Shown here: in pieces, positions 8,438 through 16,964 of the stretch | How the letters are laid out: each line of letters begins with the position of its first letter | Position numbering within the stretch: position 1 is the stretch's first letter | DNA from: Candidatus Poribacteria bacterium | GTDB lineage: Bacteria; Poribacteria; WGA-4E; WGA-3G | Direction: 5' to 3' | Length of the DNA stretch: 64,000 nucleotides | NCBI GenBank assembly: GCA_028821605.1 | Contig: JAPPFM010000018.1 | Location: forward strand, 21,272 to 85,271 | Program-made: the position numbers and the translations under genes | Notes under the pieces: model-generated | Database searches by the model: none | What the model was told of the DNA's origin: nothing | The model's input: the letters and a program-made list of their open reading frames with translations, nothing else

Positions 8438-10291
8438 ATGCGTAAGCCAGTAGAGCAAATTGAGGAAGCGACAATTCTATTTGCTGGCGACTCCGGCGAT
8501 GGGTCACAGACCATTGGCACGCAAATGACAGAAACCACCGCCCTCATTGGTAACGATGTCGCTACACTCCCCGATTACCCCGCCGAGATTCGCGCACCTG
8601 CAGGATCGTTAGCAGGGGTGTCCGGGTTCCAACTTCACTTCTCAAGCGAACAGATTCACACCCCTGGAGATCTTTGCGATGTCCTCGTCGCAATGAACCC
8701 CGCTGCCTTAAAGGTTCACCTCAATAAACTTAAACCCAACGGTATCCTCATTGTAAATGTCGATAATTTTGCAGACCGTAATCTACGCCTCGCGGGGTAT
8801 GAAAGTAATCCACTTGAAGACGATGCCCTTACAAAATATCAAGTTTTCAAAGTCGAACTCACGCAGCTCACCCGAAAAGCACTCGAAACAACGAACTTGA
8901 CAACAGGAGAAATTGATCGGTGTAAAAACTTTTTCGCACTCGGTATGATCCTTTGGTTCTACAATCGTCCGATGGAATACACGATGAAGTGGATCAAGGT
9001 GAAGTTCGCTAAAAAACCTGAGTACATTGAATCAAACATCCTTGCACTCCGCGCAGGAAATACCTATTGCGAAGCCACTGAACAGTTTGCTGTCTCCTAT
9101 GATGTCAAGCCAGCTGTTTTTGAACCCGGCACTTACCGAAATATTGAGGGCAATATGGCAACAGTGCTGGGACTTGTCGCAGCTTCACATCAATCCGGTT
9201 TACCGCTTGTGTACGGCAGTTACCCGATAACGCCCGCCAGTGATATTCTCCACGGGCTCGCCCAGTACCGAAATTTCGGGGTCGTCACAATGCAGATGGA
9301 AGATGAAATCGCCGCCGTTGGGGTTGCAATCGGTGCTGCCTTTAGTGGTGCGCTCGGCGTTACCGGTAGTAGTGGCCCGGGTCTCGCACTCAAATCGGAG
9401 GCGATTAATCTCGCCATGATTGCCGAACTCCCAATCGTGATATGTAACATTCAGCGTGCAGGTCCTTCAACGGGAATGCCAACAAAAACAGAACAATCGG
9501 ACTTGTTGCAAATGTTTTATGGCAGGAACGGCGAATCGCCCGTTCCGATCATTGCCTCGTCTCGTCCTTATGACTGTTTTGAGGCGGTCTATGAAGCCTG
9601 CCGTATCGCCGTGAAATATAGGACACCGGTGATCTTTCTCTCCGATCTCTACATCGGGATGGGAGCTGAGCCGTGGAAAATCCCTCAACTCTCCGAATTA
9701 CCAGAAATTAGAGCAAACTTTGCAGTGAGTGCAGATACCAATAATGGATTTGAACCTTATCTACGCGATCCGAAGACTTTGGCGCGTCCGTGGGCAAAAC
9801 CCGGCACCTCCGGCTTAGAGCACCGCATCGGCGGTTTAGAGAAATCAGATGTGACGGGACACGTCAGTTACGATGCCGAAAACCACGAGAAAATGGTGGA
9901 AATCCGAGCAGAAAAGGTTGCTCGCATCGCGGATGACATTCCACCTACCGAGATATTTGGAGCACAGGAAGGCGAAATTCTCCTGCTGGGTTGGGGTGGC
10001 ACCTACGGCGCAATCCGAACCGTAGTGGAAAACTGCGTTGCTGAAGGACTCCCGATAGGACACGTGCATCTCCGGCATCTCAATCCTTTCCCAAATGACT
10101 TAGACGACATTCTACAGAGATTCAAAAAGATTTTAATTCCCGAACTCAACAGCGGTCAGCTCCTCCAACTCATTCGTAGCACCTATCTCATCAATGCAGT
10201 CGGACTTAACAAGGTGCAAGGACAACCCTTCCACGTTTTTGAGTTGCATGCCAAAATTGACGAAATACTTAAAGAAATAGGACATCTTTAG
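8438..10291 (+). CDS. korA: 2-oxoacid:ferredoxin oxidoreductase, fused gamma-alpha subunit
   Basis: 617 residues. Residues 1-190 form the gamma domain (FAGDSGDGSQTIGTQMTE, YPAEIRAPAGSLAGVSGFQ), and the rest is the pyrimidine-binding alpha part (GNMATVLGLVAASHQSGLPLVYGSYPITPASDILHGL; MEDEIAAVGVAIGAAFSGA; TGSSGPGLALKSEAI). With korB it oxidatively decarboxylates a 2-oxoacid, most likely 2-oxoglutarate, to the acyl-CoA while reducing ferredoxin, in the cytoplasm. The gene order gamma-alpha then beta and the 27-base gap to korB are typical of KorAB (the Thauera/Halobacterium type). Pyruvate as substrate is less likely but not excluded by sequence alone. Confidence 0.93.
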   Translation: MRKPVEQIEEATILFAGDSGDGSQTIGTQMTETTALIGNDVATLPDYPAEIRAPAGSLAGVSGFQLHFSSEQIHTPGDLCDVLVAMNPAALKVHLNKLKPNGILIVNVDNFADRNLRLAGYESNPLEDDALTKYQVFKVELTQLTRKALETTNLTTGEIDRCKNFFALGMILWFYNRPMEYTMKWIKVKFAKKPEYIESNILALRAGNTYCEATEQFAVSYDVKPAVFEPGTYRNIEGNMATVLGLVAASHQSGLPLVYGSYPITPASDILHGLAQYRNFGVVTMQMEDEIAAVGVAIGAAFSGALGVTGSSGPGLALKSEAINLAMIAELPIVICNIQRAGPSTGMPTKTEQSDLLQMFYGRNGESPVPIIASSRPYDCFEAVYEACRIAVKYRTPVIFLSDLYIGMGAEPWKIPQLSELPEIRANFAVSADTNNGFEPYLRDPKTLARPWAKPGTSGLEHRIGGLEKSDVTGHVSYDAENHEKMVEIRAEKVARIADDIPPTEIFGAQEGEILLLGWGGTYGAIRTVVENCVAEGLPIGHVHLRHLNPFPNDLDDILQRFKKILIPELNSGQLLQLIRSTYLINAVGLNKVQGQPFHVFELHAKIDEILKEIGHL

Positions 10292-10318
10292 TCTCAAACG
10301 CCAAAGGGGTAACACACT

Positions 10319-11368
10319 ATGAAAAGGAAAAGAACTTCTCGCATCCCCGCCGGGGCACCGACTCTCACAAGAGCGGATTTTAAATCCGATCAAGACACAC
10401 GCTGGTGCCCGGGTTGCGGCGACTATTCAATTCTTACCCAGACACAACACATCATGCCTGAACTCGGCATCCCAAAGGAAAACATCGTCTTTATTTCTGG
10501 CATCGGGTGTTCAAGCCGATTCCCATACTACATGAACACCTACGGTTTTCACACCATTCATGGTAGAGCACCTACCATCGCCTCTGGCGTGAAAATGGCG
10601 AACCCTGACCTCTCTGTATGGGTTATCACGGGTGACGGCGATGCACTTTCAATCGGGGGCAACCACTTCATCCACTTGATGCGCCGGAATTTTGACATCA
10701 ACGTGCTGCTGTTCAACAACCGTGTCTACGGGCTCACAAAGGGACAATATTCACCGACATCTGAACGAGGCCACCAAATGTATCAGTCCAATCCACTCGG
10801 CTCATTGGACACCCCTTTTAATCCTATCAGTCTTGCACTGGCTTCGGGTGCTACGTTCGTGGCACGTTCTGTTGACATAGATTCAGGACACCTGCGTCCC
10901 ATGCTTAAGGCCGCCTTTGAACATAAAGGCACCTCTTTCATCGAAATCTATCAAAACTGCCACATCTATAACGACGATACCTTCAAACTATACAGAGAAA
11001 AAGAGCTTAAAGCCGACAATACGGTGCGTCTGGAACACGGCGAACCTCTCGTTTTCGGTGCGGAAAGTGATAAGGGTATCCGACTTAACGGTTTCCAGCC
11101 TGAAGTCGTTGACCTCACAGACGGCGAGCACACCATTGATGACCTCATCGTCCACGACCAATACGCCGAGGATACTACCTTAGCAAACTTCCTCTCGGGG
11201 ATGAGCGACACACCTGACATGCCACATCCGATGGGTATCTTTCGCAGTGTTCGTCACCCCTGCTACGAGGATCTGATGACAAACCAAGTCCGCACTGCCA
11301 AAGAACGCATGGGCGACGGTGACCTTGAGGCACTCCTCAACGATGGCGAAACATGGACCGTGTCATAG
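10319..11368 (+). CDS. korB: 2-oxoacid:ferredoxin oxidoreductase, beta subunit
   Basis: 349 residues, the thiamine-diphosphate and Fe-S-bearing subunit. The cluster cysteines are in WCPGCGDY and GIGCSSRFPYY, with a third likely at the ENCH/QNCHIYND segment; the TPP/Mg motif is GDGDALSIGGNHFIHLMRRN followed by NNRVYGLTKGQYSPTS, the canonical KorB sequence. It is a partner of the upstream alpha subunit. No ferredoxin gene is adjacent. The start ATG follows AAAGGGG. The TPP it needs could come from the pyrophosphokinase-like gene near 4.4 kb. Confidence 0.95.
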   Translation: MKRKRTSRIPAGAPTLTRADFKSDQDTRWCPGCGDYSILTQTQHIMPELGIPKENIVFISGIGCSSRFPYYMNTYGFHTIHGRAPTIASGVKMANPDLSVWVITGDGDALSIGGNHFIHLMRRNFDINVLLFNNRVYGLTKGQYSPTSERGHQMYQSNPLGSLDTPFNPISLALASGATFVARSVDIDSGHLRPMLKAAFEHKGTSFIEIYQNCHIYNDDTFKLYREKELKADNTVRLEHGEPLVFGAESDKGIRLNGFQPEVVDLTDGEHTIDDLIVHDQYAEDTTLANFLSGMSDTPDMPHPMGIFRSVRHPCYEDLMTNQVRTAKERMGDGDLEALLNDGETWTVS

Positions 11369-11526
11369 GACTGATTTACACCCTGACGCGTTGTAGGACA
11401 GACAGTGCTAACAAACGTCTTCAATCCGTGAATATGTTCCTTCGGTTCGTTCAACGACTCAAGTGGCAGTCTGAAGTCGCAACTTCTCAAAGCTGATTGG
11501 CTGCCTAATTTGGGAGGACCCCGACC

Positions 11527-12300
11527 ATGAAGATTTACATTCTAACCGACTTAGAAGGTGTCGCGATGGTATCCCGCTTCAGTCAAACCCGTGAAGAGGG
11601 TCCCCAGAAACAGACAGCCATGAAATTGCTGACACAAGAGGTAAATGCTGCTGTTGATGGCATTCTTGATGTGGATTCGGACGCAGAAATCGTCGTCTGG
11701 GATGGACACGGGACTGGCGGGATTGATGTAGCCGAATTTCATCCCAAGGCGAAACTAATTGCGCGGGGTCCCATTCGTCCCCCTTACTATCTTGACGCAA
11801 CCTATGACGTACTCTTCTTCTTAGGACAGCACGCCATGGCAGGCACGCCAAACGCCCCGTTGAGCCATACATATTCCTCGTTATCAATTGAATACTACAA
11901 ACTCAACGGTGAAATGATCGGAGAATTCGGATGCCGTGCAGCACTCGCAGGCACTTTCGATGTTCCAACGGTTTTCATCTCTGGCGACGATAAAGCAGTT
12001 GCGGAAGCGAAGCAGCTTATCCCCGGCATTTATGGTGTTGAAACCAAACAGGGACTCGGACAGGAACTTGCGTTACATCTATCGCCGCAACGGTCGCGAG
12101 AATTGATTCGAGAAACTGCTGCGGATGCCTGCCGAAATATCTCTGAGATTGCTCCATTGAAAATCGATCCGCCTTACGAGTTTGAAGTCCGAGTCCTTGA
12201 AGGTAAATCAATTGACGGGTATCTGAAACGGGGTGCGATGAAGATTGATGATCGCACCGTTCGCTGGCATAGCGATGACCTGTGCGCCCTGTCTATTTAA
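11527..12300 (+). CDS. M55-family peptidase (DppA-like D-aminopeptidase)
   Basis: 257 residues. M55 enzymes are zinc aminopeptidases acting on D-amino-acid peptides, typically in the cytoplasm as ring decamers, and are used in recycling peptidoglycan peptides. The metal-binding N-terminus is MKIYILTDLEGV (Asp8, Glu10); further conserved residues are in VVWDGHGTGG, LFFLGQHAMAGT, LSHTYSS and GEFGCRAALAG. ATG at 11527 follows GGGAGGA. The 158-base spacer before it (11369-11526) contains no gene I can see. Confidence 0.9.
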   Translation: MKIYILTDLEGVAMVSRFSQTREEGPQKQTAMKLLTQEVNAAVDGILDVDSDAEIVVWDGHGTGGIDVAEFHPKAKLIARGPIRPPYYLDATYDVLFFLGQHAMAGTPNAPLSHTYSSLSIEYYKLNGEMIGEFGCRAALAGTFDVPTVFISGDDKAVAEAKQLIPGIYGVETKQGLGQELALHLSPQRSRELIRETAADACRNISEIAPLKIDPPYEFEVRVLEGKSIDGYLKRGAMKIDDRTVRWHSDDLCALSI

Positions 12301-12476
12301 CATACCAAATTAGAACACACCTCTCCAATTCAGTATCCTAAACAACCTCTGTTCATTCCCCGCATGTGTTACCATACGTCCGGCGGTGGGTCCTTGTTCA
12401 CTGACGAACTGTCCACATATTTTCGGATTTTACTATAATGACTTAACCGATACACTTGCTTTCCCGTAAAATAATA

Positions 12477-12505
12477 TTGACAAATTCACCTATAGTTCAT
12501 ACAAT
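12477..12505 (+). promoter_or_regulatory. Sigma-70-type promoter upstream of LamG gene
   Basis: Perfect TTGACA, 17-base spacer, then TACAAT. Transcription would start near 12512, leaving a leader of about 180 bases that contains the palindromic element at 12518-12633. The rest of the 12301-12691 spacer holds no gene that I can see. Confidence 0.7.
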
Positions 12506-12517
12506 TTGGCAAACTTT

Positions 12518-12633
12518 AGGACTTACGCAAATTCGCTTTCATCGCAGGTGAAGTTTGCAACCACATCTTCTATGAGGGTAGCAACACTCGGTTAGGACCT
12601 CTCACCTGCAATCGCATGGTATGCGTAATTACT
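12518..12633. repeat. MITE-like imperfect inverted repeat in LamG leader
   Basis: The left end AGGACTTACGCA, then after a short unlike stretch GCAGGTGAAG, is mirrored at the right end by CTCACCTGC and, further out, TGCGTAATTACT. Arms of about 35 bases surround a centre of about 45 bases. A related AGGATTTACGCA occurs once more at 32851-32862. No transposase is present. Confidence 0.5.
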
Positions 12634-12691
12634 TGTGTTTTGGAACAGTAGCGTTTTGAAAATACACGCTTGCATAGTAAGGAGAACACTA

Positions 12692-13531
12692 ATGAAAACT
12701 TCTTTTATGTTCAGATTTTTGATGTTAGGTTTAATGTTGACAGGAGTGACACTGACAAGCTACGCACAGAGCGTTAGTGACGCAGATCTCATTATTTACT
12801 ATAGTTTCAACGAGGACACCCAGGATGGGGATGATGTCCTTGATGGATCCGGCAACGGGAATCATGGTTTCCTCCACGGCGATGATTTACAGATTGTATC
12901 AGGCAAAGTGGGAGGGGCTATGGAGCTCCCGGGGAATGCCTCCCAATACATTTCGGTGCGGGAGCACATGTACGCAGAACCCTTCGCGGAAATAACCCTC
13001 GCTGTTTGGGTTAAGACGAGCGTAAGAGGGATGGTCGCTTCGTGGGATCGAAGTGAATTCTTCCGTTTCGCTGTAGGCGATGATGTCGGCGGAAACAACG
13101 GAACAACTTTCGTGGCTTTCGACACTTGTTGCCCGTGTTGCCATGACTGGTTCGGGAAAACAGATGTCGCCGACGATCAGTGGCACCATATAGCCGCAAC
13201 CTTTGATGGTCAAATGAAACGTATCTATGTTGATGGGAAGTTAGATGACCAAATTGAGGCACCGGCAGAAGTCATCGGTGCTGGCGCTGCACGGTTCGGG
13301 TTCATCGGGATCGGTTCGGAGGCAGGTGCGTTTGATGCTAATGTCGGACCTACATGGGCATACAATGGGCTTTTGGACGAGTTCCTACTGTTCCATCGAC
13401 CACTCAGTGAAGATGAGATTGCACATCTCGCCACTGCACCTGAAGACCCGTTTGTCGATGCAACAACCAGCGTTGACCCCACTGACAAAGTGAGTACAAC
13501 ATGGGGTAGCTTGAAGTCTGCGTATAAGTAA
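12692..13531 (+). CDS. Secreted LamG/concanavalin-like domain protein with TTWG tail
   Basis: 279 residues. A signal peptide (MKTSFMFRFLMLGLMLTGVTLTSYA) precedes one LamG/laminin-G-3-like jelly roll: LIIYYSFNEDTQDG, GNGNHGFLHGD, AEITLAVWVKT, DQWHHIAATFDGQMKRIYVDGKL and NGLLDEFLLFHRPLSEDEIAHL are all diagnostic stretches, so it likely binds carbohydrate or protein outside the cytoplasm. A cysteine cluster CCPCC sits in the middle of the domain. The protein ends VSTTWGSLKSAYK, a tail shared with the proteins ending at 42867, 43971 and 51533. ATG at 12692 with AAGGAGAAC upstream is preferred over the TTG at 12635. Confidence 0.88.
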   Translation: MKTSFMFRFLMLGLMLTGVTLTSYAQSVSDADLIIYYSFNEDTQDGDDVLDGSGNGNHGFLHGDDLQIVSGKVGGAMELPGNASQYISVREHMYAEPFAEITLAVWVKTSVRGMVASWDRSEFFRFAVGDDVGGNNGTTFVAFDTCCPCCHDWFGKTDVADDQWHHIAATFDGQMKRIYVDGKLDDQIEAPAEVIGAGAARFGFIGIGSEAGAFDANVGPTWAYNGLLDEFLLFHRPLSEDEIAHLATAPEDPFVDATTSVDPTDKVSTTWGSLKSAYK

Positions 13532-13563
13532 ATCAGGCGTTTTTGTGAACTAAAGATTCATCA

Positions 13564-13708
13564 TTAATAGAGGGTGGTCCATAACTGTTCAGTGTAGTTT
13601 TCCGCTCGTAGTCGCGCGGGATCGTTTTCTGGTCTTCAGAGGCTGATTACTCTTTCACGCGCTCCTTACATTCGGAAACTGCTCTGATTTATGAACCACC
13701 CTCAATAA
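13564..13708. repeat. MITE-like long imperfect inverted repeat after LamG gene
   Basis: The left arm GAGGGTGGTCCATAA followed by CAGTGTAGTTTTCCG is matched at the right by CGGAAACTGCTCTG and TTATGAACCACCCTC. Together the arms span about 40 bases each, around a centre of about 65 bases. It could form a large cruciform or RNA hairpin, or be a non-autonomous mobile element. Nothing codes for protein in 13532-13808. Confidence 0.55.
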
Positions 13709-13808
13709 ATTTCTGAATTGCAGATTCACAGATTTTACGGATTTTTAAGCTCGCGTCATCCCTGTAATTCCAGACAATCCGTGATTCAGATTTCCTTCTA
13801 AATTGAGA

Positions 13809-13837
13809 TTGACAAACTCATTTGTCAGTTGTATAAT
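13809..13837 (+). promoter_or_regulatory. Consensus sigma-70 promoter with embedded palindromic operator
   Basis: Perfect TTGACA and perfect TATAAT with an optimal 17-base spacer. A perfect inverted repeat TGACAAA-CTCA-TTTGTCA (13810-13827) overlaps the -35 box and spacer, a position where a bound repressor would block polymerase. Downstream lie a decayed ORF and then the iolE/iolG-like pair. Confidence 0.75.
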
Positions 13838-14077
13838 AAACTGAAGTGCCAACACTTATTAGGGCCAAAATTTACCGAAGTCTACGCGACTCGTGGCATA
13901 ATTTGGTTACATATAGAAGAGTGGGAAAATGCTAAATTGGACCTAAGTTTTGCCATAAATTTAAGGGTAGATATCATTGACATATTTCATAAGATGTACG
14001 AAAGCGTTGAAGACTTTGAGCAGAAGAATGATATTAAGCTGCCGGAAGACATCGCGGCGATGTTGCGGCGGCAGTAA
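13838..14077 (+). pseudogene. 5'-truncated TPR-like gene remnant
   Basis: An open frame of about 80 codons ending at a TAA at 14075-14077 encodes ATRGIIWLHIEEWENAKLDL (a tetratricopeptide-like helix pair), then VDIIDIFHKMYESVEDFEQK and LPEDIAAMLRRQ. There is no usable start: the only upstream start-like codon is a TTG that lies within the -10 region of the promoter, and the first in-frame ATG is past the TPR motif. It therefore looks like the C-terminal leftover of a longer TPR-containing gene. It could still be expressed from an unconventional start. Confidence 0.5.
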
Positions 14078-14142
14078 ACCGAAGTCTTGATACACAATTC
14101 TGGAATAGTCTGTTTTTTATTAGAAGGGTATAAATTAACCCA

Positions 14143-15036
14143 ATGAAAATAGCGAATGCCCCGTGTTCGTGGGGTGTGCTTGAGTTTGAGTTGGACGGTG
14201 AAGCACCCAGTTATGCGCAGGTATTAGACGAAATGCACGCCATCGGTTACCTCGGCACCGAGTTAGGGGATTGGGGGTTTATGCCGACGGATGCAGAACG
14301 CCTTCGTGCCGAACTTGCAACACGTGGGTTGACAATGCTGGGAGCGTTTGTGGGTGTCGCGCTCGCTGATGAAGAAACACATGCTGCGGGTGAAACATCC
14401 GCCCTGCGTCACGCACGCTTGTTAGCGGATACCGCCGGAGACACACCGTTCATCGTGCTTTCAGACGACAACGCCACCACGGAAGTACGTACCCGCTATG
14501 CTGGACGTGTTCAACCTGAGCACGGCTTAACACCAACACAGTGGGACACTTTTGTGAACGGTGTACACCGTATCGCTCAATCCGTCCGAGACGAAACGGG
14601 ACTTCGCACCGTTGTTCATCCACATTGCGCAGGGTATATAGAGACACCAGCAGAAGTGGACACATTGATGGCACATACGGATCCGAATCTCATTGGACTG
14701 TGTTTCGATACAGGGCATTATCGGTTCGGTGGTGGTGATCCGATTGAGGCGTTTATCCGTCATGCCGAGCGAGTCTGGCACGTTCATTTCAAGGATTGTC
14801 ATCCTGATATCGCCGCCCGTTCTTGCAAAAATGAGTGGGATTATTTTGCGTCTGTGGAGAACGGCGTTTTCTGTGAGTTAGGCAAAGGAGATGTTGACTT
14901 TCCCGCGTTCCTCGCGGAATTGCGGAAGCGGAACTACGACGGTTGGATCGTGGTAGAGCAGGATGTCTTGCCGGGGATGGGCAGTCCTTATGAGAGCGCG
15001 GAACGGAATCTTCGGTACCTGAATGCAATCTTATAG
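14143..15036 (+). CDS. IolE-like inosose dehydratase / sugar phosphate isomerase-epimerase
   Basis: 297-residue xylose-isomerase-like TIM barrel. The N-terminus MKIANAPCSWGVLEFE matches the NAPCSWG start of IolE/MocC enzymes, which dehydrate 2-keto-myo-inositol. Metal-binding positions are visible in VVHPHCAGYIETPAEV, LCFDTGHYRFGGGDP, WHVHFKDCHP and WIVVEQDVL. The next gene encodes an inositol-2-dehydrogenase-like protein 141 bases later, so the two would carry out consecutive steps of myo-inositol catabolism. A TSS could lie at the operator-bearing promoter about 300 bases upstream. The gap 15037-15177 shows no gene. Confidence 0.85.
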   Translation: MKIANAPCSWGVLEFELDGEAPSYAQVLDEMHAIGYLGTELGDWGFMPTDAERLRAELATRGLTMLGAFVGVALADEETHAAGETSALRHARLLADTAGDTPFIVLSDDNATTEVRTRYAGRVQPEHGLTPTQWDTFVNGVHRIAQSVRDETGLRTVVHPHCAGYIETPAEVDTLMAHTDPNLIGLCFDTGHYRFGGGDPIEAFIRHAERVWHVHFKDCHPDIAARSCKNEWDYFASVENGVFCELGKGDVDFPAFLAELRKRNYDGWIVVEQDVLPGMGSPYESAERNLRYLNAIL

Positions 15037-15177
15037 CGGTAAAGATTAACATTATTGGAAGGCGAGGATACAATCCTCGCCAGCATTGGTGAGCGTTGCT
15101 TTCCTAAAAACCTGTCTGCATGTTTCGATCTTTACTATAAATTGTCCAAACTTTAGTACTTTTAATAAAGGTCTCTG

Positions 15178-16197
15178 ATGAACAATTCCTCAAAAATAGG
15201 TGTTGGTGTTATCGGCGCAGGACGTATCGGTAAACTGCATATTGAACATCTCGCCCAGAATGTACCCGAAGCCGAACTGATCGCGATTTGCAGCTTGGAC
15301 CCCGCCGGTGTTGAAACTCTTGCAAAGCAGTTTAATGTCCCAAAGGTAACCAGCGATTATACAACGCTTTTGGCTAACCCACAGATTGAAGCAGTGTTGG
15401 TAGCATCCGCTACTGATACGCATGTGGAGATCAGTCAAGCCGCCGCGAAGGCAGGGAAACACATCTTTTGTGAGAAACCGATCTCCTTGGATTTGGAACA
15501 GATTGATGAAACCTTAGCAATTGTGGAAAAAGCGGGAGTTAAGTTTCAGGTCGGTTTCAATCGTCGGTTTGATGCAAGTTTCGCACGAGTGCGGGAAGCA
15601 GTCGCTTCTGGGGAGATTGGCGAGCCGCACATCATGCGGATTACGAGCCGGGATCCGGCACCCCCACCGATTGAGTACGTCAAGGTCTCTGGCGGGATTT
15701 TTCTTGACATGACGATCCACGATTTCGATATGGCGCGCTACCTCATCGGAGACGAGGTTGTTGAGGTCTACACTGTTGGTGGGGTACGCGTTGATCCACA
15801 AATCGGCGAGGTGGGTGACATTGACACCACGGTTATCACCTTACAATTCCAGAATGGGGCTATCGCAACGATTGATAACAGCAGAGAGGCTGTCTACGGT
15901 TACGACCAACGCGTTGAAGTTTTCGGCTCAAAGGGGATGATTGCGGCAGCGAATCCACTGACAGATACTGTCACCTTTAGCGGTAGTGAAGGTACCCGCG
16001 CTGCGTCGCCGCCATATTTCTTTGTGGAACGTTACAAGCCTGCCTTTCTCGCGGAGTTGCAAGCGTTCTTTGCGTGCATTCAGGAGGGGACATCGCCACC
16101 GGTTACGGGTGCGGATGGGCGAGCCCCTGTTGTGATAGGCTTCGCTGCGTTGAAATCGCTTCGTGAAAATCGTCCCGTTCTTTTGTCGGAAATTTAG
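15178..16197 (+). CDS. iolG: Inositol 2-dehydrogenase-like Gfo/Idh/MocA oxidoreductase
   Basis: 339 residues. The NAD-binding Rossmann half begins GVGVIGAGRIGKLHIEHL, followed by the family's EKP motif in HIFCEKPISLDLEQ; the catalytic half contains SGGIFLDMTIHDFDMARYL, where the aspartate-histidine pair of the active site lies, and the sheet segment GAIATIDNSREAVYGYDQRVEVFG typical of IolG. It should oxidise myo-inositol (or scyllo-inositol) to 2-keto-inositol using NAD, in the cytoplasm, feeding the IolE-like enzyme encoded upstream. Its TAG stop overlaps the convergent ABC-ATPase stop by four bases. Confidence 0.88.
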   Translation: MNNSSKIGVGVIGAGRIGKLHIEHLAQNVPEAELIAICSLDPAGVETLAKQFNVPKVTSDYTTLLANPQIEAVLVASATDTHVEISQAAAKAGKHIFCEKPISLDLEQIDETLAIVEKAGVKFQVGFNRRFDASFARVREAVASGEIGEPHIMRITSRDPAPPPIEYVKVSGGIFLDMTIHDFDMARYLIGDEVVEVYTVGGVRVDPQIGEVGDIDTTVITLQFQNGAIATIDNSREAVYGYDQRVEVFGSKGMIAAANPLTDTVTFSGSEGTRAASPPYFFVERYKPAFLAELQAFFACIQEGTSPPVTGADGRAPVVIGFAALKSLRENRPVLLSEI

Positions 16198-16949
16198 TCG
16201 TGTGCACCCGCGTCGCCGTCATGCTCACCACCGACATCACCGACTTCGATTTCAATCTCGTCTCGATTTCTGACACGTTCCACGAGCCCGTCACGGATGT
16301 CCACAATCCGGTCAGAAACATCGAGCATCTTCAGGTCGTGTGTTGCAGAAATGACAGTGACACCCTGTTCCTCATTCAAGCGTTTAATCAGGTCAATAAT
16401 TTCGCGCCCTGTGATGGTATCAAGGTTTGCTGTCGGTTCATCAGCAAGGATGATGCTCGGATCGTTGGCGAGTGCTCTGGCGATAGCGACGCGCTGACAT
16501 TGACCACCTGATAGTTCATCGGGAAGGTGATACATCCGATCCCCTAAACCCACCATGTCCAGCAGCTTCTCCGCTCTTTCATTACGTTGCTTCTCTGGCA
16601 TGCCAGCAAAAATCAGCGGTAGTGTTACATTTCCGTGCGCACTCCGCACAGGCAGCAGGTTGTAACTCTGGAAAATGTAGCCTACACGGTGGCACCGAAA
16701 TGCCGCAATCTGCCTTTGCGTGAGTTGTGACATGTTTTGCCCATCAATGTAAACCTGCCCCTCTGTCGGCTGATCGAGTGCGCCGATCATATTAAAGAGT
16801 GTGGATTTCCCCGAACCGGAGGGACCCATTAGCGAGATGTACTCCCCGCGTTCAATCTCAATGTTGATGCCATCCAAAGCGCGAAGGATATTTGAACCCA
16901 TACGATATTCTTTGACAACATCTTCTGTTTTCACAACGATATCCGGCAT
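16194..16949 (-). CDS. MacB/LolD-type ABC transporter ATP-binding protein
   Basis: 251 residues. Walker A is GPSGSGKST at 42-50, the Q-loop is FQSYNLLPVRSA, the signature LSGGQCQRVAIARAL and Walker B IILADEPTANLD, all in the arrangement of MacB/LolD/FtsE-class ATPases that power extrusion of lipoproteins, peptides or drugs without being classical importers. It has an unusual acidic C-terminal tail of about 25 residues (EIEIEVGDVGGEHDGDAGAHD) rich in Asp, Glu, Gly and His, which could bind metal. The permease gene lies 15 bases upstream on the same strand. Confidence 0.93.
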   Translation of the reverse strand: MPDIVVKTEDVVKEYRMGSNILRALDGINIEIERGEYISLMGPSGSGKSTLFNMIGALDQPTEGQVYIDGQNMSQLTQRQIAAFRCHRVGYIFQSYNLLPVRSAHGNVTLPLIFAGMPEKQRNERAEKLLDMVGLGDRMYHLPDELSGGQCQRVAIARALANDPSIILADEPTANLDTITGREIIDLIKRLNEEQGVTVISATHDLKMLDVSDRIVDIRDGLVERVRNRDEIEIEVGDVGGEHDGDAGAHD

Positions 16950-16964
16950 AATTTTCCTCCGTGC

